From positions 62,001 to 126,000 of the forward strand of contig CANQFC010000003.1 in NCBI GenBank assembly GCA_947598155.1: a stretch of 64,000 nt of DNA, read 5' to 3'. Shown piece after piece: positions 8,071 through 19,819 of this stretch. Both the position numbers and the translations under genes were made by a program. The stretch comes from an uncultured Clostridia bacterium. Its GTDB lineage: Bacteria > Bacillota > Clostridia > Oscillospirales > Acutalibacteraceae. The notes beneath the pieces were generated by a model that did not search any database, was not told the origin of the DNA, and saw only the letters and a program-made list of their open reading frames with translations. Position 1 is the first letter of the stretch. Each line of letters begins with the position of its first letter.

Positions 8071-8766
8071 ATGATTAACTATTCACATGAAGTAGAAAAT
8101 ATGTGCTGTGTTAAAAAGGGTCCTCACCATGACCCTGCTCCCATTCCCGAAGAGGGCAAATGGGTTGCCTCCAAGCAGATTACCGACATTTCGGGATATA
8201 CGCACGGCATCGGCTGGTGCGCTCCCCAGCAGGGCGGGTGCAAGCTCTCTCTCAACGTTAAAAACGGCGTTATTGAGGAGGCTCTTGTTGAAACAATAGG
8301 CTGTTCGGGTATGACCCACTCCGCGGCTATGGCGGCGGAAATTCTCCCCGGCAAAACAATTCTTGAGGCTCTTAACACTGACCTCGTTTGCGACGCTATC
8401 AACACCGCAATGAGAGAATTGTTTTTACAGATAGTTTACGGCCGTACACAATCTGCATTTTCCGACGACGGACTTGTTATCGGCGCGGGTATGGAGGACC
8501 TCGGAAAGGGTTACCGCTCAATGGTAGGCACTATGTACGGCACAAAGTCAAAGGGCGTTCGTTACCTTGAAATGACCGAGGGCTACTGCACAAGAATGGC
8601 TCTTGACGAAAACGATGAAGTAATCGGTTACGAGTTCGTTTCTTTGGGCAAGATGACAGACTTTATTAAGCAGGGTATGGAGCCCAACGAGGCATACGAA
8701 AAGTCAATCGGAACATACGGCAGATTTAACGAGGCCGTAAAATATATAGATCCGAGAAAAGAATAA
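8071..8766 (+). CDS. IscU/NifU-like iron-sulfur scaffold family protein
   Basis: A 231-residue protein with a NifU-N/IscU-like central region: GGCKLSLNVKNGVIEEALVETIGCSGMTHSAAMAAEIL at about 46-83. Cysteines CC (11-12), C36, C43 and C60 are placed as possible metal ligands. The start at 8071 is chosen because GAAAGGAG lies 10 bp upstream; an earlier in-frame ATG at 8029 lacks such a site. It is longer than IscU and carries an unusual C-terminal part (about 125-231) with no recognised domain. It is paired with the GGGtGRT gene 19 bp downstream, a partnership I recall as conserved in Clostridia with no assigned function. A role in iron-sulfur handling is inferred. Confidence 0.75.
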   Translation: MINYSHEVENMCCVKKGPHHDPAPIPEEGKWVASKQITDISGYTHGIGWCAPQQGGCKLSLNVKNGVIEEALVETIGCSGMTHSAAMAAEILPGKTILEALNTDLVCDAINTAMRELFLQIVYGRTQSAFSDDGLVIGAGMEDLGKGYRSMVGTMYGTKSKGVRYLEMTEGYCTRMALDENDEVIGYEFVSLGKMTDFIKQGMEPNEAYEKSIGTYGRFNEAVKYIDPRKE

Positions 8767-8785
8767 GAAAGGGAGGATTTTCACA

Positions 8786-9787
8786 ATGGCACAGTTTGAA
8801 GGTTATGAAAGACGAGAGGCTAAAATCCTCGCAGCTCTTAAAGAATACGGCATCTCTTCTATTGATGAATGTAAGAAGATTTGCGAAGACAAGGGCATTG
8901 ACCCCTACACAATCGTTCAGGAAACACAGCCCATATGCTTTGAAAACGCCAAATGGGCTTATACCGTAGGCGCGGCTATCGCAATTAAATCCGGCTGCAC
9001 CAAGGCCGCCGACGCCGCCGCCGCTATCGGCGTAGGGCTTCAGAGCTTCTGTATTCCCGGCTCGGTTGCCGAAAACAGAAAAGTCGGCCTCGGCCACGGC
9101 AATCTCGGCAAAATGCTCCTTTCCGAAGAGACGGAGTGTTTCTGCTTCCTTGCAGGCCACGAGAGTTTTGCCGCCGCAGAGGGCGCAATTAAAATTGCCC
9201 TTAACGCAAATAAGGTTCGCAAGAACAAATTAAGAGTTATCCTTAACGGGCTCGGCAAAGACGCGGCTTATATTATTTCAAGAATTAACGGTTTCACATA
9301 TTGCGAAACTGAATTTGACCCTTACACCGAAACGGTTACCGTTACCGAGCAAAAGCCTTTCTCAAACGGGCCGAGAGCCGATGTTAAATGCTACGGCGCG
9401 GACAATGTTCCCGAGGGCGTTGCAATAATGAAACTTGAAAATGTAGGCGTATCTATCACAGGCAACTCAACCAACCCCACAAGGTTCCAGCACCCCGTTG
9501 CAGGCACATACAAAAAATGGTGCGTTGAAAACGGCATAAACTACTTCTCCGTTGCATCGGGCGGCGGTACAGGCCGTACTCTTCACCCCGATAATATGGC
9601 GGCAGGCCCCTCAAGCTACGGCTTAACCGACACAATGGGCAGAATGCACTCCGACGCACAGTTCGCGGGTTCTTCTTCCGTTCCCGCCCATGTTGAGATG
9701 ATGGGACTTATCGGTATGGGCAACAACCCGATGGTCGGCGCTACCGTTGCAGTTGCGGTTGCAGTTGAAGAGGCTATGAAAGCATAA
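8786..9787 (+). CDS. GGGtGRT family protein
   Basis: A 333-residue protein named for the glycine-rich motif GGGTGRT seen near residues 258-264, followed by LHPDNMAAGPSSYGLTDTMGRMHSD. The middle contains an acyl or cofactor-like alternation of short hydrophobic strands but no known catalytic set. A strong AGGGAGG ribosome site precedes the ATG. The gene follows the IscU-like gene in one operon that ends at the terminator at 9831. Function is unknown; the neighbour suggests metal-cluster chemistry, but nothing in this protein proves it. Confidence 0.85.
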   Translation: MAQFEGYERREAKILAALKEYGISSIDECKKICEDKGIDPYTIVQETQPICFENAKWAYTVGAAIAIKSGCTKAADAAAAIGVGLQSFCIPGSVAENRKVGLGHGNLGKMLLSEETECFCFLAGHESFAAAEGAIKIALNANKVRKNKLRVILNGLGKDAAYIISRINGFTYCETEFDPYTETVTVTEQKPFSNGPRADVKCYGADNVPEGVAIMKLENVGVSITGNSTNPTRFQHPVAGTYKKWCVENGINYFSVASGGGTGRTLHPDNMAAGPSSYGLTDTMGRMHSDAQFAGSSSVPAHVEMMGLIGMGNNPMVGATVAVAVAVEEAMKA

Positions 9788-9830
9788 CCGGCCTTGCGTC
9801 CGATTATCAACTAAACATCAAAATATTAAA

Positions 9831-9868
9831 CAGGCAAGTGATTTTACATCGCTTGCCTGCTGTTTTTT
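9831..9868 (+). terminator. Terminator after the GGGtGRT gene
   Basis: An 11-bp stem CAGGCAAGTGA/TCGCTTGCCTG (one G-T pair) with a 7-nt loop is followed by CTGTTTTTT. Confidence 0.92.
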
Positions 9869-9880
9869 GTATATTCAGTT

Positions 9881-10027
9881 CAATAAGAGCCTGCCCCGTC
9901 AAGCGGCGCGGCAAAAGGCTCGGCGTAAACCGCGCTGAGAAATCAGAGGAAGATTTTACCTCCGCTGATTCCGAAAACGGAACCCGACAGCAATAGAGGC
10001 GGGGGGACATCTCTTGCCTAAGTTGTA
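9881..10027 (+). repeat. Dispersed intergenic repeat, full-length copy
   Basis: The 147-bp element starts CAATAAGAGCCTGCCCCGTC, has internal modules GGCGTAAACCGCGCTGAG and CCGAAAACGGAACCCG, and ends GGGGGGACATCTCTTGCCTA then AGTTGTATTA. Copies with the same module order occur at 53898 and, reversed, at 55695. It fills the gap between two convergent genes. Confidence 0.7.
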
Positions 10028-10612
10028 TTATGAATATTCTCTAATTATGCCGCTGGCGATTTCACGCTTTGTTTTTGAAGTGTCCATCGCCTGCTTTTCT
10101 ATATATCGGTGTGCGTCCGGCTCGGTCATATTCTTTTTTTCTATAAGCAGCCATTTTGCCCTGTTTATGAGTCTTATTTCCTCCATTTTTTCTTCAATGG
10201 TAAAGGTCTTCTTTTCAAGCCGGCGAAGCTTTTCCCGCATTGAGACCATCCATATTATGCCCTGCGAAACCATAGCCGCTGATGTAGGTTTCGGCAAAGG
10301 AAATACGCCGTACTCAATAATCTGCGCGCAAATATTGTCAAAAAGCTCAGTTTTTACAAGCTGCATACAAACCGTATTTTTCCCTGTTGAAACGTCGATA
10401 GCAAGCTTTGTGCCGAAATCGTCGGGCAAAGGTGAATTGATTATTACAAAATCATAACTGCTTTCAAGAAGCAACCGGTTTGCCGAGGCAACGCTGCCCG
10501 TAAACGTTACTTTTTTGAAATTTCTTTCCGTAAGAAGAGGTTTAAGCGCCTCATTCATCTTTTCAGAGGATGAAACAACCAAGACGCAGTACGAACGCCC
10601 TTCGTAAACCAT
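10028..10612 (-). CDS. ANTAR-domain regulator with degenerate receiver
   Basis: A 194-residue two-domain protein. The N-terminal response-regulator-like part (1-115) lacks the acidic pocket (VVSSSEKM where VVDDE is expected) and has Asn59 at the phospho-acceptor position (VIINSPLPDDFG), although the conserved Lys is present (PLPKP, 108). A short coiled linker (125-145) leads to a C-terminal ANTAR domain (about 144-192: EEIRLINRAKWLL, MTEPDAHRYIEKQAMDTSKTKREIA). ANTAR domains bind paired RNA hairpins with hexaloops and stop transcription termination. The gene lies 38 bp after glnA on the same strand, a typical place in Clostridia for a nitrogen-control antiterminator. Signalling by phosphorylation seems unlikely. 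Confidence 0.88.
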   Translation of the reverse strand: MVYEGRSYCVLVVSSSEKMNEALKPLLTERNFKKVTFTGSVASANRLLLESSYDFVIINSPLPDDFGTKLAIDVSTGKNTVCMQLVKTELFDNICAQIIEYGVFPLPKPTSAAMVSQGIIWMVSMREKLRRLEKKTFTIEEKMEEIRLINRAKWLLIEKKNMTEPDAHRYIEKQAMDTSKTKREIASGIIREYS

Positions 10613-10650
10613 ATATGTTTCACCCTCCTTTTTTAATATTTTTCGGAAAA

Positions 10651-11859
10651 TTATTCGCAGTATGTTTTTATCATCATCGCGGGCAAACTCTTCGCGATAA
10701 ATTCGCTCGACCCCGCTATTTTAACCGCTTCTTCTCTTGTCTGCGGCAAACGCTTATATTCCGATAGCGTTTTTCCGTCCGCTTTATATAAATTTATATT
10801 TGCGGGTCTTGGCAGTTCAGCACATTTTTTTATGCCGTCAAGCCCGGCGTATATAAGCAGAGCGAAAGCCAAATATGGGTTGGCGGACGGGTCCGGCGAG
10901 CGGAGCTCCGCTCTTTTATACTCGCCGTATGCCGCAGGTATCCTCACAAGCTGCGAACGGTTTTCGCTTGACCACGATACATATTTCGGCGCTTTGTCAC
11001 TGCCCAGACGCTCATACGATTTTTCAGTAGGATTTAAAAACGCTGTCATTTCGGGTACGTGCTCCAAAACGCCTGCTATCATAGAAGTTCTGACGTCGGA
11101 GCCGTCTTTGCTCTTCACTGACATATTTATATGCAGCCCGTTGCCCGGCTTATCCTTGAGCGGTTTCGGCGAAAACGAGGCGTACAGACCGTTTCTTGCG
11201 GCGATAGCGCTTACAACGTTTGCAAATGCAATGGTGTTATCCGCCGCGGTAAGAGCGTTTGAATACCTGAAATCAATTTCATTCTGACCGGGGCCCTCTT
11301 CGTGGTGCGAGCTTTCCGGCCGCATTCCCATCTGCTCCAGAGTTAAGCAAATCTCTCGGCGGACATTTTCGCCCTTGTCGGCAATGGCGACATCCATATA
11401 ACCGGCATTGTCGTAAGGAATATCGGTAGGGTCTCCGTTTTCATCGAGCTTAAAGAGATAAAACTCCATTTCGGCGCCGAAGAAAAACTCATATCCCTCG
11501 TCTTTGGCGTCTTTAACCGCCTTTATTAAAATACTTCTTGTGTCATTTTCAAAAAGTCTGCCGTCGGGGTATGTTACAGTGCAGAACATCCTCACTACCT
11601 TGCCGTGCTCCGGCCGCCACGGCAAAATTGAAAGCGTGTCCGGGTCAGGGTGAAGGAGCAAGTCTGAATAAACGTCTCCGCCAAAGCCCTCAATGGCGGA
11701 AGCGTCAATCGCAATACCAAATTCAAAAGCCCGTTTAAGCTCGTCAGGCATTATGGAAATATTTTTCTGCTTTCCGAAAACATCGCAAAAGGCAAGCCGA
11801 ATAAATTTGACGTCCTCTTCGATTACGAACTGCATTATTTCCTCTTTTGTGTATTTCAT
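10651..11859 (-). CDS. glnA: Glutamine synthetase, type I short form
   Basis: Makes glutamine from glutamate, ammonia and ATP. The protein (402 residues from the start chosen) begins MKYTKEEIMQFVIEEDVKFIRLAF, contains the DVFGKQKN beta-grasp part, the metal/ATP motif FFFGAEMEFYLF (about 125), SSHHEEGPGQNEIDFRYS (about 185) and the KPLKDKPGNGLHINMS motif (about 235). The longer open frame to 11988 starts upstream of the -10 box of its own promoter, so the ATG at 11859 is used. Its ribosome site is weak (GAAAGCTGGTG). The length is below the 440-470 of many GS-I and fits the short clostridial subgroup. It is followed by the ANTAR gene. Confidence 0.92.
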   Translation of the reverse strand: MKYTKEEIMQFVIEEDVKFIRLAFCDVFGKQKNISIMPDELKRAFEFGIAIDASAIEGFGGDVYSDLLLHPDPDTLSILPWRPEHGKVVRMFCTVTYPDGRLFENDTRSILIKAVKDAKDEGYEFFFGAEMEFYLFKLDENGDPTDIPYDNAGYMDVAIADKGENVRREICLTLEQMGMRPESSHHEEGPGQNEIDFRYSNALTAADNTIAFANVVSAIAARNGLYASFSPKPLKDKPGNGLHINMSVKSKDGSDVRTSMIAGVLEHVPEMTAFLNPTEKSYERLGSDKAPKYVSWSSENRSQLVRIPAAYGEYKRAELRSPDPSANPYLAFALLIYAGLDGIKKCAELPRPANINLYKADGKTLSEYKRLPQTREEAVKIAGSSEFIAKSLPAMMIKTYCE

Positions 11860-11959
11860 AACGCACCAGCTTTCATTTAACGGTGATTTAAAAATAAAAC
11901 GCTCATCTTGACAAACGGACTGCTTGCCCGAATCAAAATAAACGCCTTCTCTCATACAA

Positions 11960-11988
11960 ATTATACATAATATATAAGAAAATGTCAA
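11960..11988 (-). promoter_or_regulatory. glnA promoter
   Basis: Minus-strand TTGACA (11983-11988), 17-bp spacer, TATAAT (11960-11965). The start site is about 11952, leaving a leader of about 93 nt. I searched that leader for an A1/G4 hexaloop hairpin and found none that is convincing. Confidence 0.8.
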
Positions 11989-12045
11989 TAACGGCGTTTA
12001 AAAATCGGTTCCTTTGACAAATTTTTTTAAGCGCCCATTTTTTTA

Positions 12046-12074
12046 TTGACAAACCAAAAACAGAATTGTATAAT
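12046..12074 (+). promoter_or_regulatory. gdhA promoter
   Basis: TTGACA (12046-12051), 17-bp spacer, TATAAT (12069-12074). Transcription would start about 12081, at the beginning of the antitermination-type leader. Confidence 0.85.
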
Positions 12075-12083
12075 TATTCGCAT

Positions 12084-12128
12084 AAGGCAATGGCGTCTTT
12101 GAATTTTAGGGTTCAAAGGCGCTTTTTT
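12084..12128 (+). promoter_or_regulatory. gdhA leader: hexaloop hairpin overlapping a terminator
   Basis: AAGGC-AATGGC-GTCTT (12084-12099) forms a 5-bp stem with a hexaloop whose position 1 is A and position 4 is G, the signature of ANTAR target hairpins. Its loop end and 3' arm (12093-12099) are also the 5' arm of an 11-bp terminator (GCGTCTTTGAA/TTCAAAGGCGC, 12093-12122) followed by six T. The two structures exclude each other, so stabilising the first would prevent termination. I cannot find a second perfect hexaloop; the candidate TTTAGG loop inside the terminator breaks the A1/G4 rule. The binding protein would most simply be the ANTAR protein encoded at 10028. Confidence 0.6.
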
Positions 12129-12139
12129 GCGTTTTTTAG

Positions 12140-13486
<1,347 letters not shown>

Positions 13487-13515
13487 ACCTCCATATGGGG
13501 TTAGAATCATAACGG

Positions 13516-13565
13516 CATAAAGGCAATGACGTCTTAGATTTTATCGGGTTGTCATTGTCTTTATG
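13516..13565 (+). promoter_or_regulatory. gdhA-asnB intergenic hairpin with the same hexaloop motif
   Basis: AAGGC-AATGAC-GTCTT (13520-13535) repeats the gdhA leader hairpin with a single loop change, keeping A1 and G4. The same 5' arm can instead pair over 15 bp with GTCATTGTCTTTATG (13551-13565), forming a long competing helix. No clear T run follows, so the outcome could be attenuation, processing or gdhA 3' end formation. It lies upstream of the asnB T-box. Confidence 0.5.
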
Positions 13566-13599
13566 TGCATTTCGGAGGAATTTTTTATATTAAAAATAA

Positions 13600-13795
13600 A
13601 AGCGTTTGAGAAAAGAGAAGTAACAGAGCCAACCGTTTTCAGAGAGCGCCGTCGCTGAAAAGGCGCAGCGAGTCCTTTGCGAATAACACTTTTCGAGCCG
13701 TTTGCCGTGCGTTAACCGGCAATTTAGAAAATTAAGTAAAAAAATAGGTGGCACCGCGAGAACAGCACTTGCCCTATTGAATGCTGATTTAGCTT
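13600..13795 (+). promoter_or_regulatory. T-box leader, asparagine-specific, upstream of asnB
   Basis: The T-box core AGGTGGCACCGCG is at 13746-13758. The bulge TGGC (13749-13752) would pair with a tRNA ending GCCA, as expected for tRNA-Asn with discriminator G. The Stem I specifier region reads GAAT-AAC-AC (13681-13689), giving codon AAC for Asn. The antiterminator helices AATAGG/CCTATT and GCGAG/CTTGC are complete. No strong competing terminator with a T run is visible before AAGGAG (about 13799), so control may be through a weak hairpin (CAGCA/TGCTG) or at translation. Confidence 0.88.
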
Positions 13796-13814
13796 TGTAA
13801 GGAGAGAGATTTTT

Positions 13815-17032
<3,218 letters not shown>

Positions 17033-17046
17033 AGAAAAAATAAATA

Positions 17047-17076
17047 AAAAAGGCGAAGAAAATTCTTCGTCTTTTT
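17047..17076. terminator. Bidirectional terminator between pyrG and the SDR gene
   Basis: A 13-bp stem, AAAAAGGCGAAGA with TCTTCGTCTTTTT, closes a 4-nt loop and has A and T runs on opposite sides, suitable for both convergent genes. Confidence 0.85.
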
Positions 17077-17103
17077 CAATAATGGGCTTGCCACGCCATT
17101 ATA
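17077..17103 (+). repeat. Dispersed intergenic repeat, 5' end module
   Basis: CAATAATGGGCTTGCCACGC followed by CATTATA, a variant of the module at 5368. It overlaps the last codons of the SDR gene, whose stop codon lies in it. Confidence 0.5.
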
Positions 17104-17827
17104 TATTCATTCCGCCGTTAACGGAAATGTTTTGACCCGTTATGAAGTCGGCGTCGGCCGACGCGAGGAACGACACAGCCCCCGCAACGTCTTCCGGCAT
17201 GCCTATCCGCCCTAACGGTGTTTCATCCTTCAGCCCGTTTATGGTACTCTCATCAAAATGCGACGTCATATCGGTAAGAATAACCCCGGGGGATACGCAG
17301 TTTACCGTAATTCCGGAAGGGCCAACCTCTTTGGCAAGAGCTTTTGTCATACCTATAACGCCTGCCTTAGCGGCGGAATAATGCACCTCGCACGAGCCGC
17401 CCGTTTCACCCCAGATTGAGGCGATATTTACGATTTTACCTCTTTTGCGGTGAATCATATACGGTAAAACCGCCCTTGAGCAGTAAAAAGCGCCGCTGAG
17501 GTTTACGTCTATCATTTTTTGCCACATTTCGTCCGTAATGTCGGTAAAAAGCGACTGTTCCGCAATGCCCGCATTGTTGACGAGCACTTCAATCTCCCCG
17601 AAATCTTTTTCAATATCGGCGATTACGGAATTTACATTTTCACTGTCTGTAACGTCAAGTCGGTAAGCTTTTGCCTTTGCGCCTGACAAAATAATATCGG
17701 ATACCGTTTTTTTTGCCGCCTCTTTTGAGCGGTTATAACAAACGGCGATTTTATATCCGTCCCCCGCGAGCCGTAAGGCTGAGGCTCTGCCTATTCCCTT
17801 GCCCGCGCCGGTTATTACCGCAACCAT
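17099..17827 (-). CDS. SDR family oxidoreductase (FabG or EF-P reductase type)
   Basis: A short-chain dehydrogenase of 242 residues. NAD(P)-binding TGAGKGIG is at about 6-13, the NNAG motif near 87, catalytic Ser in NIASIWGE (about 136) and YSAAK (about 150). The C-terminal part TPLGRIGMPEDVAGAVSFLAS is typical of FabG. FabG acts in fatty-acid elongation, but no other fab gene is nearby. The stretch DMTSHFDESTINGLKDETPLGRIG also resembles YmfI, the elongation factor P 5-aminopentanone reductase, so that is an alternative. Substrate is undetermined. Confidence 0.85.
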   Translation of the reverse strand: MVAVITGAGKGIGRASALRLAGDGYKIAVCYNRSKEAAKKTVSDIILSGAKAKAYRLDVTDSENVNSVIADIEKDFGEIEVLVNNAGIAEQSLFTDITDEMWQKMIDVNLSGAFYCSRAVLPYMIHRKRGKIVNIASIWGETGGSCEVHYSAAKAGVIGMTKALAKEVGPSGITVNCVSPGVILTDMTSHFDESTINGLKDETPLGRIGMPEDVAGAVSFLASADADFITGQNISVNGGMNI

Positions 17828-17914
17828 TGTTCATTCCCCGTTTCAATCTTATTTCTAACTTTGCTTTCTATATCATATCATAAATTAAAGTAAATTTCAT
17901 CAGATGTTAAAAAT

Positions 17915-18091
17915 TTATTGACTTTTTCCGCCAAACAACATATACTTACGGTAATATTTTGTTTTCCGAGTATAAATTGTGCGCAGCGAAAGAATAAAAA
18001 GCGCGATGTAATCAAAAACTGATTTCAAGTCCTGCGGCATTAAATCACCAAATAAGCCGTCGGTAATTTCATATTTTTTTATAAATCGCAT
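17915..18091 (-). CDS. Possible small basic protein, unrecognised
   Basis: From the ATG at 18091 the frame encodes 58 residues (MRFIKKYEITDGLFGDL onward) with one hydrophobic stretch (FDYIALFILSL) and a basic end (RKTKYYRKYM). The frame also extends to a TTG at 18112. There is no good ribosome site and the 5' end abuts the promoter of the opposite tRNA gene. It may be real but untypical, or a decayed fragment, or chance. Confidence 0.2.
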   Translation of the reverse strand: MRFIKKYEITDGLFGDLMPQDLKSVFDYIALFILSLRTIYTRKTKYYRKYMLFGGKSQ

Positions 18092-18099
18092 TAAAGGGC

Positions 18100-18128
18100 T
18101 TGAAATTTTCAAAGTTTTATTTTATAAT
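18100..18128 (+). promoter_or_regulatory. Promoter of tRNA-Thr(CGT)
   Basis: TTGAAA (18100-18105), 17-bp spacer, TATAAT (18123-18128), about 70 bp before the tRNA. A copy of the dispersed repeat lies between promoter and tRNA. Confidence 0.65.
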
Positions 18129-18152
18129 GTTGTCTGCGGTTAAATTTGCGTT

Positions 18153-18180
18153 CAATATGGGGCTCGCCCGCCATTATTTT
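18153..18180 (+). repeat. Dispersed intergenic repeat, 5' end module
   Basis: CAATATGGGGCTCGCCCGCC followed by ATTATTTT; a divergent copy of the module at 5368, placed inside the short 5' leader of the tRNA transcript. Confidence 0.45.
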
Positions 18181-18196
18181 AACCGCCAAAATAAAT

Positions 18197-18272
18197 GCTG
18201 ATATGGCTCAGTTGGTAGAGCAGCGCATTCGTAATGCGCAGGTCGTCGGTTCGAGTCCGACTATCAGCTCCA
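18197..18272 (+). tRNA. tRNA-Thr (anticodon CGT)
   Basis: The acceptor stem GCTGATA pairs with TATCAGC. The anticodon arm GCGCA-TTCGTAA-TGCGC shows CGT, and the T arm has GGTTCGAGTCC. Discriminator U and encoded CCA end at 18272. It is closely similar to the GGT isoacceptor at 5501. Confidence 0.96.
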
Positions 18273-18312
18273 AAAACGGCAGGGAAAGAAAATATTTCCC
18301 TGCCGTTTTTAT
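18273..18312 (+). terminator. Terminator of tRNA-Thr(CGT)
   Basis: A 14-bp stem AAACGGCAGGGAAA/TTTCCCTGCCGTTT is followed by further T residues. Confidence 0.9.
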
Positions 18313-18464
18313 TTTGCCTGTATGCGCATTTTGTTGACAAAACGACACATAAATTTGCGCCGCCCTTAAATATAAGGACTTACGGCCGTACAGAAAAATC
18401 GCGTACCGCCTATGTTTTTACTTTGCGCGCAAGCGCGCGCCTCGTTTTTCGGCTTTGCGGGCTG

Positions 18465-19682
18465 TCAACCTTGGCGGTAAGTCGACAGAAAATCGGCGAT
18501 AGCGCCGGTAGCCTCCTTTAAGACCTCTATTCTCGGAAGATAAACCACGCGGAAATGGTCTGGCTCATTCCAATTAAATCCGCCGCCGTGAGTTATAAGT
18601 ATTTTCTTTTGATGGAGCAAATCGAGCGCGAACTGCTCGTCATTATAAATATTGAATTTCTTTGTGTCGATTTTAGGGAAAATATAGAACGCGGCTTTCG
18701 GCTTGACCGCTGTTATACCCGGTATATCGTTGAGCGCCTTGTAAATATACTCTCTCTGCTCATATATTCTTCCGCCCGGCACAATGTAATTGTTGACGCT
18801 TTGGTAACCGCCCAGAGCCGTCTGAACAATCGACTGCGCGGGCACATTTGAGCAAAGGCGCATATTTGAAAGCATATTGAGCCCCTCAATGTAATCCTTG
18901 GCGGATGATTTATCTCCGCTTAAAATCATCCATCCTATTCTGTAACCTGCTATCATATGCGATTTTGAAAGGCCGCTGAACGTAACGCAAAAGAGGTCTG
19001 GAGCAAGAGATGCTATTGAAATGTGTTTCTCGTCGTCCATCACAAGCCTGTCGTAAATCTCATCGGAGAAAATAATAAGGTCATTTTCTCTCGCAATTTG
19101 CACAAATTGCAGCAACAAGTCCTTAGGATACAGCGCTCCTGTCGGGTTGTTGGGATTGATTATTACAATTGCCTTTGTTCTGTTCGTTATTTTACTCTTT
19201 ATATCGTCAATATCGGGATACCACTCGGCGCTTTCATCACAGATGTAGTGAACCGCCGTACCGCCCGCGAGCGTAACGCAGGCTGTCCAAAGCGGATAAT
19301 CCGGCGACGGCACCAAGACTTCGTCTCCGCTGTCAAGAAGAGCGGACATACTTAAATTGATAAGCTCGCTGACTCCGTTACCCGTAAAAATATCGTTCAC
19401 CGACACATTAGGTATATCTTTATTCTGCGCATACTGCATTATAGCTTTTCTCGCCGAAAAAAGCCCCTTAGCGTCAGAATAGCCCTCGCATTCGGCAAGC
19501 TGGCGCTGCATATCAAATACTACCTCATCCGGCGTGCGGAAACCGAACGGAGCGGGATTGCCTATATTCAGCTTTAAAACGCTCATTCCCTTAGCTTCCA
19601 TTCTTGCCGCCTCGTCGACAACGGGGCCTCTTACGTCGTACAGCACGTTATCTAATTTTCCTGATTTTTTAAATTCACGCAT
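18465..19682 (-). CDS. Class I/II aminotransferase, alanine transaminase type
   Basis: A PLP-dependent transaminase of 405 residues. Fold type I motifs are the substrate Gly region LNIGNPAPFGF (about 41-51), INPNNPTGALY (about 176), FSDEIYDRLVMDD (about 205) and the PLP lysine in FSGLSKSHMIAGYRIGW (about 240). The sequence is close to the AlaA/AlaT group, which links alanine and pyruvate to glutamate. I placed the start at 19682, where AAAGAGG precedes ATGCGTGAATTT; the longer frame to 19715 would begin inside a dispersed repeat. Aspartate or aromatic specificity cannot be excluded. Confidence 0.88.
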   Translation of the reverse strand: MREFKKSGKLDNVLYDVRGPVVDEAARMEAKGMSVLKLNIGNPAPFGFRTPDEVVFDMQRQLAECEGYSDAKGLFSARKAIMQYAQNKDIPNVSVNDIFTGNGVSELINLSMSALLDSGDEVLVPSPDYPLWTACVTLAGGTAVHYICDESAEWYPDIDDIKSKITNRTKAIVIINPNNPTGALYPKDLLLQFVQIARENDLIIFSDEIYDRLVMDDEKHISIASLAPDLFCVTFSGLSKSHMIAGYRIGWMILSGDKSSAKDYIEGLNMLSNMRLCSNVPAQSIVQTALGGYQSVNNYIVPGGRIYEQREYIYKALNDIPGITAVKPKAAFYIFPKIDTKKFNIYNDEQFALDLLHQKKILITHGGGFNWNEPDHFRVVYLPRIEVLKEATGAIADFLSTYRQG

Positions 19683-19697
19683 ATATATTACCTCTTT

Positions 19698-19753
19698 CAA
19701 TAAAGGGCCTGCCACGTCAAGTAGAGGGGGACATTTTGCCTAAGTTATTATAA
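19698..19753 (+). repeat. Dispersed intergenic repeat, internally deleted copy
   Basis: CAATAAAGGGCCTGCCACGT (left module) is joined after a few bases to GGGGGACATTTTGCCTAAGT and TATTATAA (right module), with the middle of the longer element missing. Confidence 0.65.
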
Positions 19754-19794
19754 ACTTATTTAAAGGCAATTTCAATCCCGAATTTTACTTTGTT

Positions 19795-19819
19795 TTAATA
19801 AAAGGCTCCCGTCATTATA
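19795..19819 (+). repeat. Dispersed repeat, short left-module fragment
   Basis: TTAATAAAAGGCTCCCGTCATTATA resembles the left module. The rest of 19754-19917 shows no gene or clear structure. Confidence 0.35.

Noticed and set aside
11860..11952. ANTAR hexaloop in the glnA leader
   Set aside because: I looked for AAGGC-type stems with an A1/G4 loop. The best candidate (around GGGCAAGCAGTCC) has a 7-nt loop or lacks G4, and no terminator follows.
11860..11988. N-terminal extension of glnA to an upstream start
   Set aside because: The extension would begin at the -35 box and pass through the -10 box of a perfect promoter; family alignment starts at MKYTKEEI.
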